A DNA stretch of 60,660 bases from Zygnema cylindricum (taxonomy: Eukaryota > Streptophyta > Zygnematophyceae > Zygnematales > Zygnemataceae): positions 126,001 to 186,660 of the forward strand of contig JBBHKE010001485.1 of assembly GCA_037447655.1 (NCBI GenBank). The letters are read 5' to 3'. Position 1 is the stretch's first letter. Each line of letters starts with the position of its first letter. Positions 12,540-22,510 of this stretch are shown here, in pieces. Position numbers and translations under genes: made by a program. A model generated the notes under the pieces. The model made no database searches and had not been told where the DNA came from. It saw nothing but the letters and a program-made list of their open reading frames with translations.

Positions 12540-13080
12540 CTTTAAACTTTGTTTCTAGCAAAGATTCTCCGTACTACTTTCAGAGCATTCGTTTGTAAAG
12601 AAATGAAATCGTTACTTTAGATTGTGACAGTTGTAGACGTGGGTGTAATTTGTGACGGTTGTAGACGACTACAAGATAGCGACGGTTGTAGACATCAAGC
12701 TACTTGTGACATTGTAGATGTTTATGGTTTGTGACATCTTAACGTCACGCTCAAATTATGACAGCGCCGACGTCACAAATTCTAGAACTTTCCGCCATGG
12801 TTTCCCGATTTTGTTTTTTAGTCTTTTCTCACTCTACTTGCCATCAAAATACGCCTAAAGATAGTCAAAAGAAACCGTTTTTAGATATCTTTCATACCGT
12901 TATTGACATTTTTCATTGCAAGAATTGTGAGATAGACGCGGTAGTGGGAGAGGTAGAGAGAGAGAGAGGCGCTTTCAAGGACTTCGCTTTTGCGAAATGG
13001 TGTCCGTTGGTTAGATCCCCTCCATGGCCCGTGTACGGAAAAATACGCAGGGAAAAAAAATCACGCACAAGCTGAAAACG
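12540..13080 (+). repeat. Long dispersed repeat, partner of the inverted copy at 57.2 kb
   Basis: This segment aligns with the reverse complement of about 57130-57720 across its length, sharing for example CTAGAACTTTCCGCCATGG-like and GTAGTCAAAAGAA blocks. It begins with a minisatellite of about 27 bp (12620-12730) built on TGTGACGGTTGTAGAC. A further partial copy of the minisatellite part lies near 13850-13920. No coding frame is seen. It is probably a non-autonomous transposon; I could not define its ends. Confidence 0.6.
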
Positions 13081-13160
13081 TGCAATGCGTTTTTTTTTTG
13101 GTACTCCGCCCACAAAAATTGTGAAAAACTTCCGACACATGCGACAACATCAGCTTATTC

Positions 13161-13227
13161 GCTCACCTCATGGAACTTTATTTAAAATCACCTGCGAGGT
13201 GATTTTATATAAAGTTTCAAGATGAGC
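13161..13227. repeat. Near-perfect foldback, about 30-bp stem with 3-nt loop
   Basis: The arm 13161-13193 pairs with 13197-13227 around a GCG loop. The inner part AAAATCACCT/AGGTGATTTT is perfect and the outer GCTCA/TGAGC closes the stem with a few bulges. It could be a very small foldback transposon or a hairpin RNA source. It stands alone between repeats. Confidence 0.8.
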
Positions 13228-14242
13228 TAGAAAGACGGGAAAGTGGGTTGAAACGCGCTAGACGACAAACTGCATCGCGCTAGACAACAAACTCCAAGAC
13301 ATAAAAAGTTTCAAGGTAACGCAACTAGTACGGTGGTAATTTCAATTTTTTGGTACAGCTGCGGATTTTTTTTTTTCGAAATTATAGAGGAAAACGACAA
13401 AAAATATCTGTAACTTTAACACATGGGAAAGTACCCTTAGGCTTCAATTTTTCGTCTAAGTTAAAAGAGTTTAAAAATCTTTTGTCCAATAATTTGGTGA
13501 GAAATTAGGCTTCCGTGCGACAATTTCATTCACACGTGGTCGTCACAGTCTTATTAGCGTAAAAGGTGGTTGGTCGTATGGATTGCTCATTTTTTATGAC
13601 AATCAACGTTCATACGCGCGACCAAATTTTCAATGGTTTATCACGTTTTTTTGCAAATTAAAGCTCTTTGATAGATTGACCGTCCGCTCACAGCTCAATC
13701 GTATAAAAATTGTAATAATTTGTACAAACATTGAACTGTCCCAAATAATTTGACGTAGACGCTTGTACTCTGCTAAAACACACATGCGTTCATCATTACC
13801 TTTTAGTGGATTTTTCATATTTCTTTGTAAAGCGTTCCAATGTGCGAAAATGAAATCGTTAAGCTGAAGTGTGATGGTTGTAGACAACTACAAAACTTGC
13901 GACGATTGGTGACATGTACAAAAACAAATAACGTTGTAAATGTTGAATTACACTTAAAACATTCTACACTACTTTTAGAGTTTTATTTGCTACGCTATAA
14001 ATATAGTACTTAGGTTTAGCATTATGTACTTTATTTAGTGGAATGTACATACCTTTATTAGAATTGATGATTTTGCGTAGGAATCCTTTTAGACTTAGAT
14101 TCCTTTTACCGTAATTGTTGTACTTTCTCAAGTTACGCTCTAGGCTAGATGTACCTTTTTGGCTACCCCTTACATTGTCTTACTATAAGACTATGTTGTG
14201 TCATTATGTAAATTTATCTAATCTAAAAGACACTTTAACGAG
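13228..14242. other. Intergenic, repeat debris
   Basis: A 22-bp unit starting CGCGCTAGAC is present twice at about 13255-13298. A fragment of the TTGTAGAC minisatellite family is near 13870. No gene is seen. Confidence 0.4.
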
Positions 14243-14410
14243 AATCACTGAAAACGGCCAACCAGCCGATTAGTTATGAGTCGGCAAAGATGCCAAGTTT
14301 ATACAAACTCTTAAAGAGAGAGAGGTTCCTATCTACCAAAATTCTCTAAGTCGGAAATCCCTCTCACAAACCCAGTCTATTGAAGTACGATGTAATCGGA
14401 TCACTGTAGA

Positions 14411-14447
14411 GTACAGAAAAGTATTATGGCCAATGTACTTTCTGTAC
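14411..14447. promoter_or_regulatory. LTR hairpin GTACAGAAA..TTTCTGTAC
   Basis: GTACAGAAAAGTA and GTACTTTCTGTAC face each other about 110 bp upstream of the LTR TATA-like box on the minus strand. The same inverted pair occurs at the equivalent place in the other copia-type LTRs (31241-31275, 24788-24824 and the second LTR of that element). Confidence 0.6.
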
Positions 14448-14652
14448 GGCCCATGTACGACAACGCCATTAAGTGGACGCGTGTCCACTTTTCACTTGTC
14501 CTTATGTTCGCCGGAATTCCTGCGACCAAATGTCACCCCTCCACGTGGCGCCACGTCACGCCACGTCCATAAACGTCAAAAGTGACCATTCCGTGATCTT
14601 GGCATTGATGTACGCCGTCGGATCAGATTCGATATTAAATGTCCGCCGTCGA

Positions 14653-14677
14653 AAACAAATGTCCGATTCATTTGTTT
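14653..14677. promoter_or_regulatory. LTR hairpin AAACAAATG..CATTTGTTT
   Basis: A perfect 9-bp inverted repeat with a 7-nt spacer. The copia 3' LTR has a 10-bp version at 31483-31507, and the young element carries an expanded form. It is therefore a conserved LTR feature rather than chance. Confidence 0.6.
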
Positions 14678-14805
14678 GCGTGCAAGATAATGTTCGCACT
14701 ATATAATACTTGGTTCCATGTTCTTTCGTTCGTAATTCCGTTAATCGAATTCATAGACGTAACATTGTTTAAGTAAATATCAAACCTAATGTATGCTATC
14801 GGACT

Positions 14806-14886
14806 TCTACGACAGACTGGTTAGAGCTAACAGCTAAGTCGCGCTCTACCGGTCGGAGGTTCGAGTCCTGCCGGACTCAACCTTTT
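14806..14886 (+). other. tRNA-like module antisense to the copia LTR
   Basis: The plus strand holds a perfect B-box, GGTTCGAGTCC, at 14858-14868, an A-box-like GACAGACTGGTTAGAGC about 48 bp before it, an acceptor-like GGACTCAACC after it, and a TTTT run at 14883-14886. TAGAGC and GCTCTA form an internal stem. The cloverleaf is imperfect (poor D-stem), so it is tRNA-derived rather than a working tRNA gene. Its direction is opposite to the LTR. The module recurs at 31629-31706 and in both LTRs at 24.2 and 27.4 kb. Confidence 0.6.
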
Positions 14887-14890
14887 GTTG

Positions 14891-14910
14891 AGAGTGACAT
14901 AAGTCACTCT
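14891..14910. repeat. Perfect 8-bp hairpin after the tRNA-like module
   Basis: AGAGTGAC, loop ATAA, GTCACTCT. The equivalent site in the copia 3' LTR (31712-31731) keeps the stem but has a different loop, TTAG. Confidence 0.8.
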
Positions 14911-15080
14911 TTAGCCCTGCCTGCTTAAGTTAGGACAGCCATGGCTCAGCCACCCTCTCTATCCCTCAGTGACTACGACAAGTATGGTGGGAAGAGAGAG
15001 GAGGCGGAGGCAGGCTGTCCACCTTTTCTATTTGTACTAAGTTGAGACCTAGAAAATACCATATAAAAATAATAATGTCA

Positions 15081-16033
15081 TCAGTACGTGACGCTAGCCT
15101 ACGTCAACAAGCGTGTCGTGATATGAGCCACTTGTCCGTACGAAAAGTAGACGCTTTGCAGACATGATATATACGAAGCCTTCCAAATCAAACTGTACTG
15201 CCACGCAAGCGTTTGTACAGACCGATAATAACCCCGAAGGAACTTCGAACATGCCCAAAAAAAAACCTCGGGAGCCCGAATAAAAAAACAACAAAGGACC
15301 AAGCGGACATCTCACACAAATCTTTTCCTTTCACTTTCAGCGTTCCACTTGTCTTAACCGATTTGCATTGCAGCAGTGGAAGAGAAGAGCAGTACTAACA
15401 TGTAGTGGGAAAATTGTAACCATTTTTTTACATCTATGTTTTTTTTTTTTTACATTATATGTTCTCCTATCTGTTCTCCTCTGGTTTGTTCATAAGTTTG
15501 CGAGGGAATGAATTCTTGTACGGTTCACGTCCGTGCGCTTCGTTTTTGTAATTCTTCAAAAACAAAAAAGTGTATTCCGAACATGATGTCCGATGGCGGA
15601 CGGCAACTGCCGTTTGCTATATGCAAATGTCGAGTTTTGACGCATAAAACTGCATCTTTTGTCCGCCGCTATGCTCCAAAACAGTTGAAACCTACCGCCC
15701 TAACCGTCAGCGCCGCATTTTTTGTCATTTTATAAAATTGGCGTACGGATCCCAAAATTTATGACAGCTTCTTATCGAATTTAGTGTACAATTTCCTAAA
15801 CTATTAAATTTATTTCTAAAACTCTAAGAAAAATAGCCAATAGAAAGCCAAAATTCAAAACACAAAATCAAGATGAACAAAAAATAAAAAACTCACATTC
15901 GGAATGGCCAATAAAACTTCTGCAAATTTTGTTATTGCTAATTGCTCTCGAGACCCTAAAGTGTTTCTTGATTGTTCCAAAATGATTGAAAGTGACGCCT
16001 TCCCCTCTCTTCCTCTAGGGACCACCTTCAAAA
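15081..16033. other. Spacer between two copia LTR copies
   Basis: I see no gene, LTR or TIR in this stretch. It contains poly-A and poly-T runs and a short open frame at 15508-15735 with no recognised content. Confidence 0.4.
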
Positions 16034-16310
16034 TGCAATTGTGTGTCCTCCATTTGGACCAAAATTGAGGAAGCCTCTAGGTATTTTTTGACTAACCCAC
16101 TTTCAACGAGAGCAACTGCAACCCTAACAGATAAATAGATAATCAGACTGCACCCTTGTGCAGTCTAGACTCCCCTGAGTCCACAACAAAAAAAATCACT
16201 GAAAACGCCTAACCAGGCTATTAATTATAGAGTGGCAAAGATGCCAATATTATACAAGCTTGTTGGGAGAGAGACGGCTACCTCCTGAATTCACTAAGTC
16301 TTAAACCCTC
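16034..16310 (-). mobile_element. Copia 3' LTR, terminal (R/U5) half
   Basis: This aligns with 36258-36484 almost throughout, sharing CCTCCATTTGGACC and GACTGCACCCTTGTG blocks. The LTR terminus is TGCA at 16034 on the plus strand. It stops at CCTC (16307-16310), the target site of the gypsy element. The other half resumes at 31189. Confidence 0.85.
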
Positions 16311-17248
16311 TGTCATCCTATAAGACGTCAGCGGGTATTGTGATTAAATCGTGTACTAATTGAAGTTTCGGTGACGTGAAAGGTACATACCCGAGAGTAC
16401 AACTAGAGATTCGTACGAGACAAAGGTCGAAATATACTCTCTTACGGAACTACGGGAACGCAATGTGAAATCACCGTGGAACTGGACCACTGTACGGCAT
16501 CAGACGTCAAGAATTCAAACGGCTATAAACCGGACATGTGTCTGAAGTCATGAACCCTTGGAGGTTCATGCATTATTTTTGCTTACCTTAGGGAGGGTTT
16601 TCATCCTCGAGGTATAGATGTAAGGCAGTCCGAGGCTGCCACGTAGCGATCATCTCTTGAAACTGGCAGCGTTTTAACATAGAAACCTGCCTGCTCAGAG
16701 ACATGTAGGAATTAGGGTAGCCGTACAGATTAGTGAAAGCATAAGATAAATGCCATTCGGCGAGATGGTAACTTTTGCAAATTAAGTACGAGAATCCAAC
16801 ACTGGAAGTTTGTCGTCTTCTGACAAGCATTATTCTCGAGATTTGTCGAACTCTACAATTAGGGTTTCACCTAAATATTTAGTGACTGGCTAGTTTTTGA
16901 GTTAGGGTTTTTCCTACTTCAGACCCATAGTTTCATGCTAGTAATTGTCTTTGAGCTTCTCATTTTCTTTGTATTAAGACCTTACATAATCTACCGGCGC
17001 AAGCCAGCCTGCAAGGTTTCCCTCCAGACTGTGTTCTACTTGTCGTGGTGCACGAATTGTGGTGTGCGGATTTGGTGTTTTCTTGCAATCAGAGCGCTGA
17101 CTTGGCGGTCTAGTTCCAACCTTGTCCGACTTTGTGGGGATACCGGCTATCTCGACTCCTTCAACTGGTTAGGGAAGGCATCTGGTCCGCTGCTTGGACT
17201 CCTGTATGGAATATTAAAAGACTTCAGAGCCTAGTGGCTACTGTCGCA
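16311..17248 (+). repeat. Gypsy left LTR segment (938 bp)
   Basis: It matches 30063-31000 end to end, both 938 bp, beginning TGTCAT and ending TCGCA. Unlike the right copy, it is not followed by the 186-bp segment seen at 31003-31188. A TATAAACC lies near 16525. Confidence 0.88.
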
Positions 17249-18290
17249 AATATTCTCGTACTTAATTTGTTTTTATTTCTAATTTCCTTTATTCTTGGTG
17301 TCAATTAGTTTCTTTATTTCTAGTTTATTTTTAATTGTTTCATTTCTAATTTTTGTCATTCCTTCTGTGAATTGTTGTATTTCTATCTAGTTATTGAAAT
17401 TTGTTTCTTTTTCTAGTCAGGTGGTTTTCTTTGGATTAATTTAATCTGCTTTTATTTTCAATTTTTAGGGTTTCGTTGCTTGGTGGGCTTTGAATTGGAT
17501 ATTTCCGATTTTATCTGTAAATCCCGTATAGTTTCGTCTTTCTGTCTACCTACCGGATTAACTCACTCAGAAAACTTAACAAACCTAAAAACTTATAAAC
17601 AAAAAAGAAATATCCATATTGAAAACCAAGATAAAAATATATATATACATTAAATATATAAATTAGCTTGCACGAATTATCACATAAAATTGTAACTGCT
17701 TTAATAGTTGGGTAGAGCGTGGCTTAAAGCTGATACGCGTACCCTAACAGGCTACTAACCACTTTGGCATTGAGCTGTGGTGTGATTACGATAACTTGGA
17801 GCTGGAGCATCGTAGGGAGATATTTACAATATCCTACTAGATGCTATCGCTTTAGGTGAGTAACCGATCCTTGTGGGCGCAGGCGCGATATAGGTTATCA
17901 AGCGTACTCGTTTAGAGGGTTAGAGTTTTTACCGAAGGCTACGCTCTTTTTTTCTTCGTATAGGACATCATCGTTGCATGGTCCTAGATCTGACCTTGAC
18001 CGGTCTTGATTAACGGTTTCCTGCTTTATTACATCTGGCCGTGTTGGCCCTGAATAGTTTCCTGCTTTATTACATCTGGCCGTGTTGGCCCTGAACAGTT
18101 TCTTGCTTTATTACATCTGGCCGTGGTGGCCCTGAATAGTTTCCTGCTTATTATATCTGGCCGCAAGTGGCCTTGCATAGGTGACATTAGTTTGCTTGGC
18201 ATGGCGTGACGTGAGTGGGATTGTGAAAGACAGTTTACAAATAGACTAACTCCGGTGATCCAGGATAGACTAAACTGTGTGGTGTTTCTG
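17249..18290 (+). other. Gypsy untranslated leader
   Basis: About 1 kb of AT-rich sequence lies between the LTR and gag. I could not identify a primer-binding site with confidence. TTGGGTAGAGCGTGG near 17707 resembles a tRNA D-arm but no T-arm follows. The 41-bp tandem array lies within it. Confidence 0.5.
18016..18179 (+). repeat. 41-bp tandem repeat, four copies, in the gypsy leader
   Basis: Units start at 18016, 18057, 18098 and 18139 with GTTTCCTGCTTTATTA. Each contains TGGCCGTGTTGGCC, a short inverted repeat. The fourth copy varies but keeps facing GGCC words. Structured leader repeats could act in packaging or translation, but that is inference. Confidence 0.9.
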
Positions 18291-18292
18291 GT

Positions 18293-19790
18293 TTGCGGTT
18301 ATTAGCATACTTTTATGTGTGTCCGGCATCTAGTTGCATCCAGATAGGACGACTGTCTATTTACATGCCAACGAACTGGAACAATTTACCGTTTCCAACG
18401 GGAACCACTAGAAGCTCCAGTATTTACCGTGGACCAGACCAGGATTTGATTCCCGCACGCTCACCTCCTATCCAGCTTCTAGGTCATACTGGTCATAACG
18501 CTCAATCTCAGCTTACCCGTTCACCCGACTCTAGATCTCCACGTATAGATCCACATCATCTGTCTCCTCATCCTCTTCCCATAGCTAGGGGGAAGATTTG
18601 GACATAGTCTCCCTTGATATCCGCGATCTAAATCTACCACCTTCGCTTTTTCCTTTGAGTGGAAATATACACACTAACTCCGATTCCTATTTTGTGGATA
18701 TGGCCTCGTCCATAGACACCGGAGGAAGTAGAAATCAGTTTTGTTTTTTGGGTCTCAAGGACATTATGGCCTTGTCACATTTTCGAATGCTTTTCGATAC
18801 CAAGATGCGCGTTCTCGCATTCCGGTATCAAGACCGTTATGATTTACAGGTTGCTTTTTCGTTACTTGGGCGATACCTTAGGGGATCTGCCCTATCTCTA
18901 TATACACGGAAGTATGCGCCAATTTGTGCTATGACAGAAATGGCACCCACATATTCTGGATCTTTAGCCATAACAGGCAGTCCATAAATTCTTTTCCAAG
19001 CTGCGGTACCCGCAGTGTATGACTCTGCAGGTAACGAAATTTTACCGGAAATACCTGAGGTCCCTCATCAGTTCGCCGTTGCGGCGCGGGCAGCAATTCC
19101 AGCTCGTCCTGAAATGCTGGTTCCTCTAAAGGATCCGGTATCGTTTGCCTTTAGTTTATTACAGGAAGAGTACCGAATACAGAATCCCGGTCAGGTTAAA
19201 GAACTAATGAATTTTGAACGTCGCCCAGGAAAAACCGCTTCGGCATTGCGAGCACGTATGGAAACATTACGTGAAGCATTGCCAGATCTCATGTCAGACG
19301 CAGAGGCAGTTCAAAAATTTGTGGGGCAATTTCCCACCCAATCTCGACGTTTCATTCAAAGCCATTTGACTGAGGCATATGGCCTCAAATTTACCTTCGA
19401 GCAAGCTGCACAATACGCCGTACGGTATGAAATGCAGACCAGCTGGTGGGACGCTCACGAGCGGCCTAAGTCTTCTCCCAATGCAAACCGGAATCCTAAT
19501 CCTAATCCACGAAACCCATGGCCTAATCCGAGACCTCCAAGGGCTCCTGCCATGGGAACATTACCCACAAACCCTGGTGTTCGTATATGTTTTTGATGTG
19601 GTAACACTGGTCACAACGCATGCAGCTGTCCGGATAAGACCGCTACATGTACTCATTGTAATCAAACAGGTCATTATGTACATCGATGTCACATTAAAAA
19701 CCCCGATTTTAGTTATCAAAATCAAATCAAAAACGGCGGTATACCTGCTCGCTCGGCAAAATTGGTCACTCCACCCAAAGGGGTAGAGAA
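18293..19790 (+). pseudogene. Gypsy gag, capsid and two CCHC zinc knuckles (broken)
   Basis: Gag forms the retrotransposon particle and binds its RNA. The capsid-like region is encoded mainly at 18598-19596 in one frame, with an in-frame TAA at 18985. Two CX2CX4HX4C knuckles follow at about 19585-19680: the first reads CF(stop)CGNTGHNACSC and the second CTHCNQTGHYVHRC. The TGA at 19594 inside the first knuckle sits where Lys or Arg is usual; a C-to-T change in CGA would explain it. A Pro/Asn-rich linker precedes the knuckles. A Pro/Ser-rich frame at 18293-18607 may be the N-terminus, in a different frame. Confidence 0.8.
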
Positions 19791-20690
19791 AGACTACCCT
19801 CCAAAAATCAGCAGGAGGGACCGAGAGAAAGCCGAGATGCAGGCTACCGTAGCGGCTATGATGAAGGAGCAGTTTGCCGCGCTTATGGCGCAGGTCAAAC
19901 CGCAATTAACCGGAATGGCCCGAACTGTGGTCCATATGCCTTCTTTTGCTGGGCGACCTCTTCGGGGGTCCACCGTTCAACAGCGCGCAACTCAGTTAAA
20001 AGGGAATCTCGATCATAATCGCGAGTCAAAATCCATTAACACTCGTATCCCACTATCATTTGCTAAAGAACCCCGCTCACCTATTCTAGAAACGGCCTCT
20101 AGCATTACCGCTGGAGCATTAACTATTTTAGGGAGGAGCATACAAGACACCTATAAGGTCAAGGAACGTTTGTCAATCTTGTCCACCATGCTCCCAGAGT
20201 TTGATAGCAATGACAAAATGGTAGATCTAACCCCTTTAACAGTTGCGTTACCAGCATTACAAAACCATCGTAATGCTCTCTCGCTTCAAGCTATTACTCT
20301 TGAAGAGCGGTCTAGCCTCACTCCTCATATCAGTTTTCTAGATAACAAATAGGGCGTTTTCACAGTTAATGGGGTTGCTCCGACAGTCCCTCTCTAGGAT
20401 ACGGGCGCAAAGCCAATTATCCTCGGTTCTGATTTTGCCATCAAAATAGGTCTTACAGCAGATAAGCTACAACCCACTACCACACGTCTATTGACTTCCG
20501 CAGGTACCACAGAGCCAGTCCCGGTATTATGATAGAACCAATTTGTTTTCAGTTTCAGAGTCAGTCAGCGACGGATTTTGCAGAAATTTATGCTCACGCC
20601 TTGGCCACCAAGTGTAGTGACTATGAATGCTTGGTCGGTCAAGACATTATCTTTCGAGTTGGGGGGGGGGGGGGGGGGTTGATATGCATG
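19762..20690 (+). pseudogene. Gypsy linker and aspartic protease (broken)
   Basis: After a lysine-rich linker (19762-20352) the frame continues past a TAG into a retroviral-type protease. The active-site triplet DTGA is at 20398-20409, preceded by VPL and an in-frame TAG at 20395, and followed by IILGSDFA. The protease would cut the polyprotein. More stops and a frameshift near 20520-20570 follow, then a VGQDIIF stretch typical of the region between protease and the next domain. It is not functional as it stands. Confidence 0.78.
20661..20678 (+). repeat. Run of 18 G that breaks the reading frame
   Basis: The frame before the run reads GQDIIFRV and the frame after it reads VDMHDLTFSYRP, but they are different frames. 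The run has probably changed length since the protein was intact. Eighteen G could also form a quadruplex. Confidence 0.9.
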
Positions 20691-21060
20691 ATCTGACATT
20701 TTCGTACAGACCGCACAACTTTTCGGAACGTAAAATTTGCTTACCTCTTATCTCGGCCCGGCAACCCATGCCTATTATGGCCCATTCGGCACTGATCTTG
20801 CCAGCCTATGCCGCAGTTGGCATAGGTGCAGACATCCTTGAATCTCTAATAGCGGATGAAATCTCACCAGATCCCCTGGGTTTACCAGAATTAGTTAGTA
20901 CACCGGGATTTATCATAAATTCTTCGGAGTTTGACCAGCTTTATAAATTTACTATACCAATTCATTTATCTAGTATTCCAGATCCACCCTCCATTATGAT
21001 GGATCGTCCAGGTTCTTGCCCATTAAATGGATACCGATAAATTTACAACCTCACCAAAAC

Positions 21061-22020
21061 GGTCTCGTTATCGTAGACCTTTTTGCATGAATAGGGACTT
21101 CACTTCTCTCTTGCCTTCGGAACGGTATTCTGATAAAGCATTACTATTCCGTTGATATTGACCCCTTGGCCAGACGCGCTCAGTTGCACCACTGTCAAGT
21201 CTTGCACGAACAGTATCCTCATCTCTTACCCCAGTCTGCGTTTCACGATATGCATTCGGCTTTGTCACAAGATATCCGGCTAATAGGAAATTATCACTTA
21301 ATGGAATTGGAACCAATTGATCTCCTCTTTGCCGGATGGGAATGTCAGGGTATGTCTAGGGTCGGGAAAGGTTCAGGTCTCGCAGATCCGCGTACTAAGT
21401 TGTTCTTCGAGGTGGTTCGTCTGATCCACTTCTTCCAAAACCTGGATCGTCCTTTTGGATACATCTTAGAGAACATTGCAACTTATAATGATCCCCAACC
21501 TACGGTCCTCGCAGATTATAAACGTATAGAATCATTGATTGGACCATCGTTAATTATCAATGCGGCACGCCACGGTCCGCTGGCCCACCGGGTTCATTCC
21601 AAGTGGACTAACCTAGTGGACTTAGGTCGGCTATGAGAGGCTAACCTCGTTGTTCGACCACCTAACCTTTCCATTCAGGATGCACTTCTTCCATTTCATA
21701 AGGCCCAGACATGTATACAGACAGACTATCCTCCTGCATTTGGTCTTAACATCCCGGGGCGACCACTACGTGCACTGCCTACACTAGTTGCATATCCACA
21801 CTCTCACGCATACTCACATAATGGACGGGCATGCTTCCGAATACTCATACAGGCAGCTTAGAAGAACCTACTGCCGCAGAACAAGAACATCTTTTACATT
21901 TCATCTCAGGCACCACTGCTGCTCCGGGACTCACCGAGAGGCAGCGCTGCACCTTACTTGGTCGTGTCATGGATCCTTAAACACTGTCATTTGTCCTAGG
22001 CATGGGTTTCGCAGCCGGTC
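21061..22020 (+). pseudogene. C5-cytosine DNA methyltransferase domain in the gypsy polyprotein (broken)
   Basis: C5-methyltransferases move a methyl group from S-adenosylmethionine to cytosine. The motifs appear in canonical order. Motif I is DLFA-stop-IGT (21076-21099), with a TGA exactly where the conserved Gly should be. VDID is at 21151-21162. The catalytic-loop motif IV reads GWECQGMSR, with Cys at 21343-21345. GLADPRTKLFFE follows, then motif VI ENI at 21469-21477. An HR.H..W.N motif VIII, similar to the DNMT3 pattern, lies near 21585-21612. A target-recognition stretch ends in TLVAYPHSHAY near 21810. A motif IX/X-like RQRCTLLG with MGF follows near 21950-22015. The usual PCQ is ECQ here. 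Stops at 21088 and 21634 and a frameshift near 21830 break it. It lies between protease and reverse transcriptase, so it is part of the element. Confidence 0.88.
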
Positions 22021-22510
22021 GATACGCACAGAACCATCCGTCTCAATCTGTTGGGGGCGGGCATACACCATTTAGACATACAACATCCAAATCCTCACCT
22101 TCTCTTCAGGGTACAACTTTTCAGCTCGGCCTTTTTCCTTTCCCCGCTAAGTTTGACACAGATCACACTATTTACGATTTTTTGGCACCTAGTCACATGA
22201 GTTGGTCTCTCCCAGCATACACGGCCACTAGATTTCAGGTACCGTACGGGCATCACCACACTGGAGAGTTGCATTTCCATGTAGAAGTTGGCATTCCGCA
22301 GTAAATTGTTTGCATCAGCTTCGTGTCAAGTATGAGTTGGGTCACTCCTTGATAGGAGATGAACAGCTAGCATTTGCACAAGCCATGGAAGCCATGACCA
22401 TTAATACGCCTAAAAAACCGACATGGAAATTCGGAACCGAACTAACAGAAACTGAACACGAACTGTAAGATGAAGTCATAAACCGAAACGTAGACGCATT
22501 TGCTTTCTCC

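Larger units (their letters stand above)
14243..15080 (-). mobile_element. Ty1/copia LTR fragment (solo, U5 end missing)
   Basis: It is colinear with the copia 3' LTR at 31189-31911 plus 16034-16310, on the minus strand. The U3 end reads TGACATT at 15080, and shared blocks include GACCTAGAAAATACC and GGTTCGAGTCCT. A TATA-like TATAAAC is present on the minus strand near 14300. The copy stops at 14243, just before the U5 part containing the GACTCAGGGGAGTC block, so it is truncated. No internal region adjoins it. Confidence 0.85.

Noticed and set aside
14806-14886. A functional tRNA gene
   Set aside because: The D-stem does not pair and the 5' acceptor strand is not complementary to the 3' strand. 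It is tRNA-derived at best.
17700-17760. tRNA-like D-arm TTGGGTAGAGCGTGG in the gypsy leader
   Set aside because: No B-box or T-arm follows at tRNA spacing.
21061-22020. A bacterial restriction-modification methyltransferase acquired by the host
   Set aside because: It lies between protease and reverse transcriptase of an LTR element, and motif VIII resembles DNMT3 more than bacterial enzymes. No restriction gene is nearby.
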